The notes beneath the pieces are model-generated. The model saw only the letters and a list, made by a program, of their open reading frames with translations, was not told where the DNA came from and ran no database searches. Made by a program: the position numbers and the translations under genes. Source: JAAUTS01 sp038250235 (lineage in GTDB: Bacteria; Verrucomicrobiota; Verrucomicrobiia; Methylacidiphilales; JAAUTS01). From it: a stretch of 13,363 nucleotides of DNA. The DNA is taken from assembly GCA_038250235.1 (NCBI GenBank), contig JBBSCO010000071.1, positions 1 to 13,363 on the forward strand. The letters run 5' to 3'. Of the stretch, positions 12,427-13,363 are shown in pieces. Position 1 is the stretch's first letter. Each line of letters opens with the position of its first letter.

Positions 12427-13191
12427 TTAATTCAGAGTGTTGAGCTTTTCGGCTTTGATGGCGGAGAAGATGATCGCTTGCTCACCGTATTCGATCCAGG
12501 GACCGTAGGGAACCTCGTCGTCTTCCACAAAACGCCAGTTGGTTTTGTTCAATCCGCTCAGGCCCAGATAATCGCGCACAGCCGGGGAAACATCCAGACC
12601 CGCATTGGAATGTTCGCGCGTCGGCCGCTCCTTTCCAAACACATACCCAACATGATCATAGCGCAGCGGGCCGACATCTTCCCATTGGGCGAAACAAACC
12701 TTCCCATTATATTCGATCATGATCCAGCGTCCCTTGCATTGGGACCGCCAACGGTTCTTTTTGGCAAATTCCGCGTTCCACCAGGGAACATACTTGGCGG
12801 CCAGCTTGGGGTATTTAACATCGTTGAACGGGAGGGCAACGTAATAAGGATTGCGGGTTGGGGCAAATCTGGTGGGCAGCGTGACGCGTCCAGCCGGGGC
12901 GGCACCGCGTTTGTAGGGCTGATCCACCCCGCCGAAATTTTTGGTCCAACGCATGTCCCAAGCCGAAGCGTAATTGGTCGTGCTATTGTAACCGCTGCTT
13001 CCCTGGCCGATCCAGAAATAGGTCGTGACGATATTGGTTTTGACCGGATACGTGGACTTGAGCTTGACATCTTCCAGCTTGAGGACGGGGGCGGCTGACA
13101 ACGGAGAAAGCCATCCAAGGGAGAGCAGGGCCATGACAAGCAATGACGAAGACCGGATCAAGTCCTTAGGTAATAGAGAGGTTAATATCAT
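12427..13191 (-). CDS. Secreted protein, possible double-psi beta-barrel (RlpA-like) fold
   Basis: This 254-residue protein has a Sec signal (n-region KDLIR, hydrophobic SSSLLVMALLSLGWLSPLSA, cleavage near residue 33). I do not recognise a named family with certainty. The most distinctive part is residues 151-231: QCKGRWIMIEYNGKVCFAQW, then EDVGPLRYDHVGYVFG, then AGLDVSPAVRDYLGLSG. It has two Cys (152, 166) that could form a disulphide, and Asp172 and Asp200. The order 'strand, N-G-K, strand, D-x-GP, then a LD-hydrophobic-S-x-A-hydrophobic-x-x-L-G segment' parallels RlpA-type double-psi barrels ('D.GPf...IDLS.aAa..LG'), which bind or cut peptidoglycan. An N-terminal region rich in Tyr and Trp (YFWIGQGSSGYNSTTNYASAWD) is unassigned. 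Function is inferred only. An alternative start is the internal ATG ending at 13134. Confidence 0.6.
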   Translation of the reverse strand: MILTSLLPKDLIRSSSLLVMALLSLGWLSPLSAAPVLKLEDVKLKSTYPVKTNIVTTYFWIGQGSSGYNSTTNYASAWDMRWTKNFGGVDQPYKRGAAPAGRVTLPTRFAPTRNPYYVALPFNDVKYPKLAAKYVPWWNAEFAKKNRWRSQCKGRWIMIEYNGKVCFAQWEDVGPLRYDHVGYVFGKERPTREHSNAGLDVSPAVRDYLGLSGLNKTNWRFVEDDEVPYGPWIEYGEQAIIFSAIKAEKLNTLN

Positions 13192-13363
13192 AGGGCAAGC
13201 CTTTTTATAGGTAAACAGGTGAATTCGGAGCTAGTTATCTCAAATTTGCCTGAATTAGGCATAATCTTAAACTTTAAACGTCACAAAGCCAATTTTAATT
13301 CAAAATAGCATTGTTTGTTCTGAAAGAAATTTAAAATATAGGAATGTGAGAATTGAATATTCA
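13192..13363. other. AT-rich upstream region of the secreted-protein gene
   Basis: This AT-rich edge segment probably carries the promoter for the minus-strand gene. A TATAAA (minus strand) lies about 20 bases before its ATG but lacks a matching -35. No open frame of note enters from the window edge. Confidence 0.4.

Noticed and set aside
1..13363. CRISPR array, tRNA or rRNA genes
   Set aside because: No regularly spaced repeats and no cloverleaf or rRNA sequence were found on either strand.

Overview
The window looks like a chromosomal segment of a Gram-negative bacterium. It encodes an outer-membrane beta-barrel porin ending in Phe, a small entericidin-type lipoprotein and a secreted protein with a Sec signal. 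The mix of an OmpL-like porin, a HupE protein, abundant toxin-antitoxin (TA) pairs and several starts without a clear Shine-Dalgarno is compatible with Verrucomicrobiota or a related PVC lineage. That is an impression from protein style, not a demonstrated assignment. No rRNA, tRNA, CRISPR array, transposase or integrase was seen.

Layout. At 283-971 (minus) lies an intact Phd/PIN TA pair. At 1258-2445 (minus) is a porin with a good sigma70-like promoter, a ribosome binding site and a strong intrinsic terminator. The non-coding stretch 2446-3223 holds an orphan plus-strand terminator and a REP-like inverted pair. Two housekeeping-type genes follow: an RNase H-fold (DEDD) exonuclease-like protein (3224-3772) and a PfkB-family sugar kinase (3902-5014, possibly leaderless, with its own terminator). 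A repeat-bearing gap of about 600 bases leads to a hupE-like metal transporter gene on the minus strand (5629-6216).

From 6.4 kb to 12 kb the window is a TA-rich region built around mnmG. An AbrB-type antitoxin and a PIN toxin overlap by ATGA. The toxin's stop codon overlaps the mnmG start (TGATG). The PIN protein appears to have lost its third catalytic acid (Ala87). mnmG is full length but carries an extra loop of about 20 residues. That loop ends in a perfect 16-bp palindrome, TGTTCCACGTGGAACA, which looks like a ParB centromere site (parS) inside the coding sequence. After mnmG come a decayed RhuM-type gene, a GC-richer hipBA module behind inverted-repeat operators, and a third antitoxin/PIN pair whose toxin is interrupted by TGA at a conserved Trp position.

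The right end has a small entericidin-like lipoprotein gene and a secreted protein (minus) with features suggestive of a double-psi beta-barrel.

The most notable points are the parS-like site embedded in mnmG, the translational coupling of a catalytically altered PIN/VapC protein to a tRNA wobble-uridine modification enzyme, and the fact that two of the three PIN toxins look inactivated while their antitoxins remain open.
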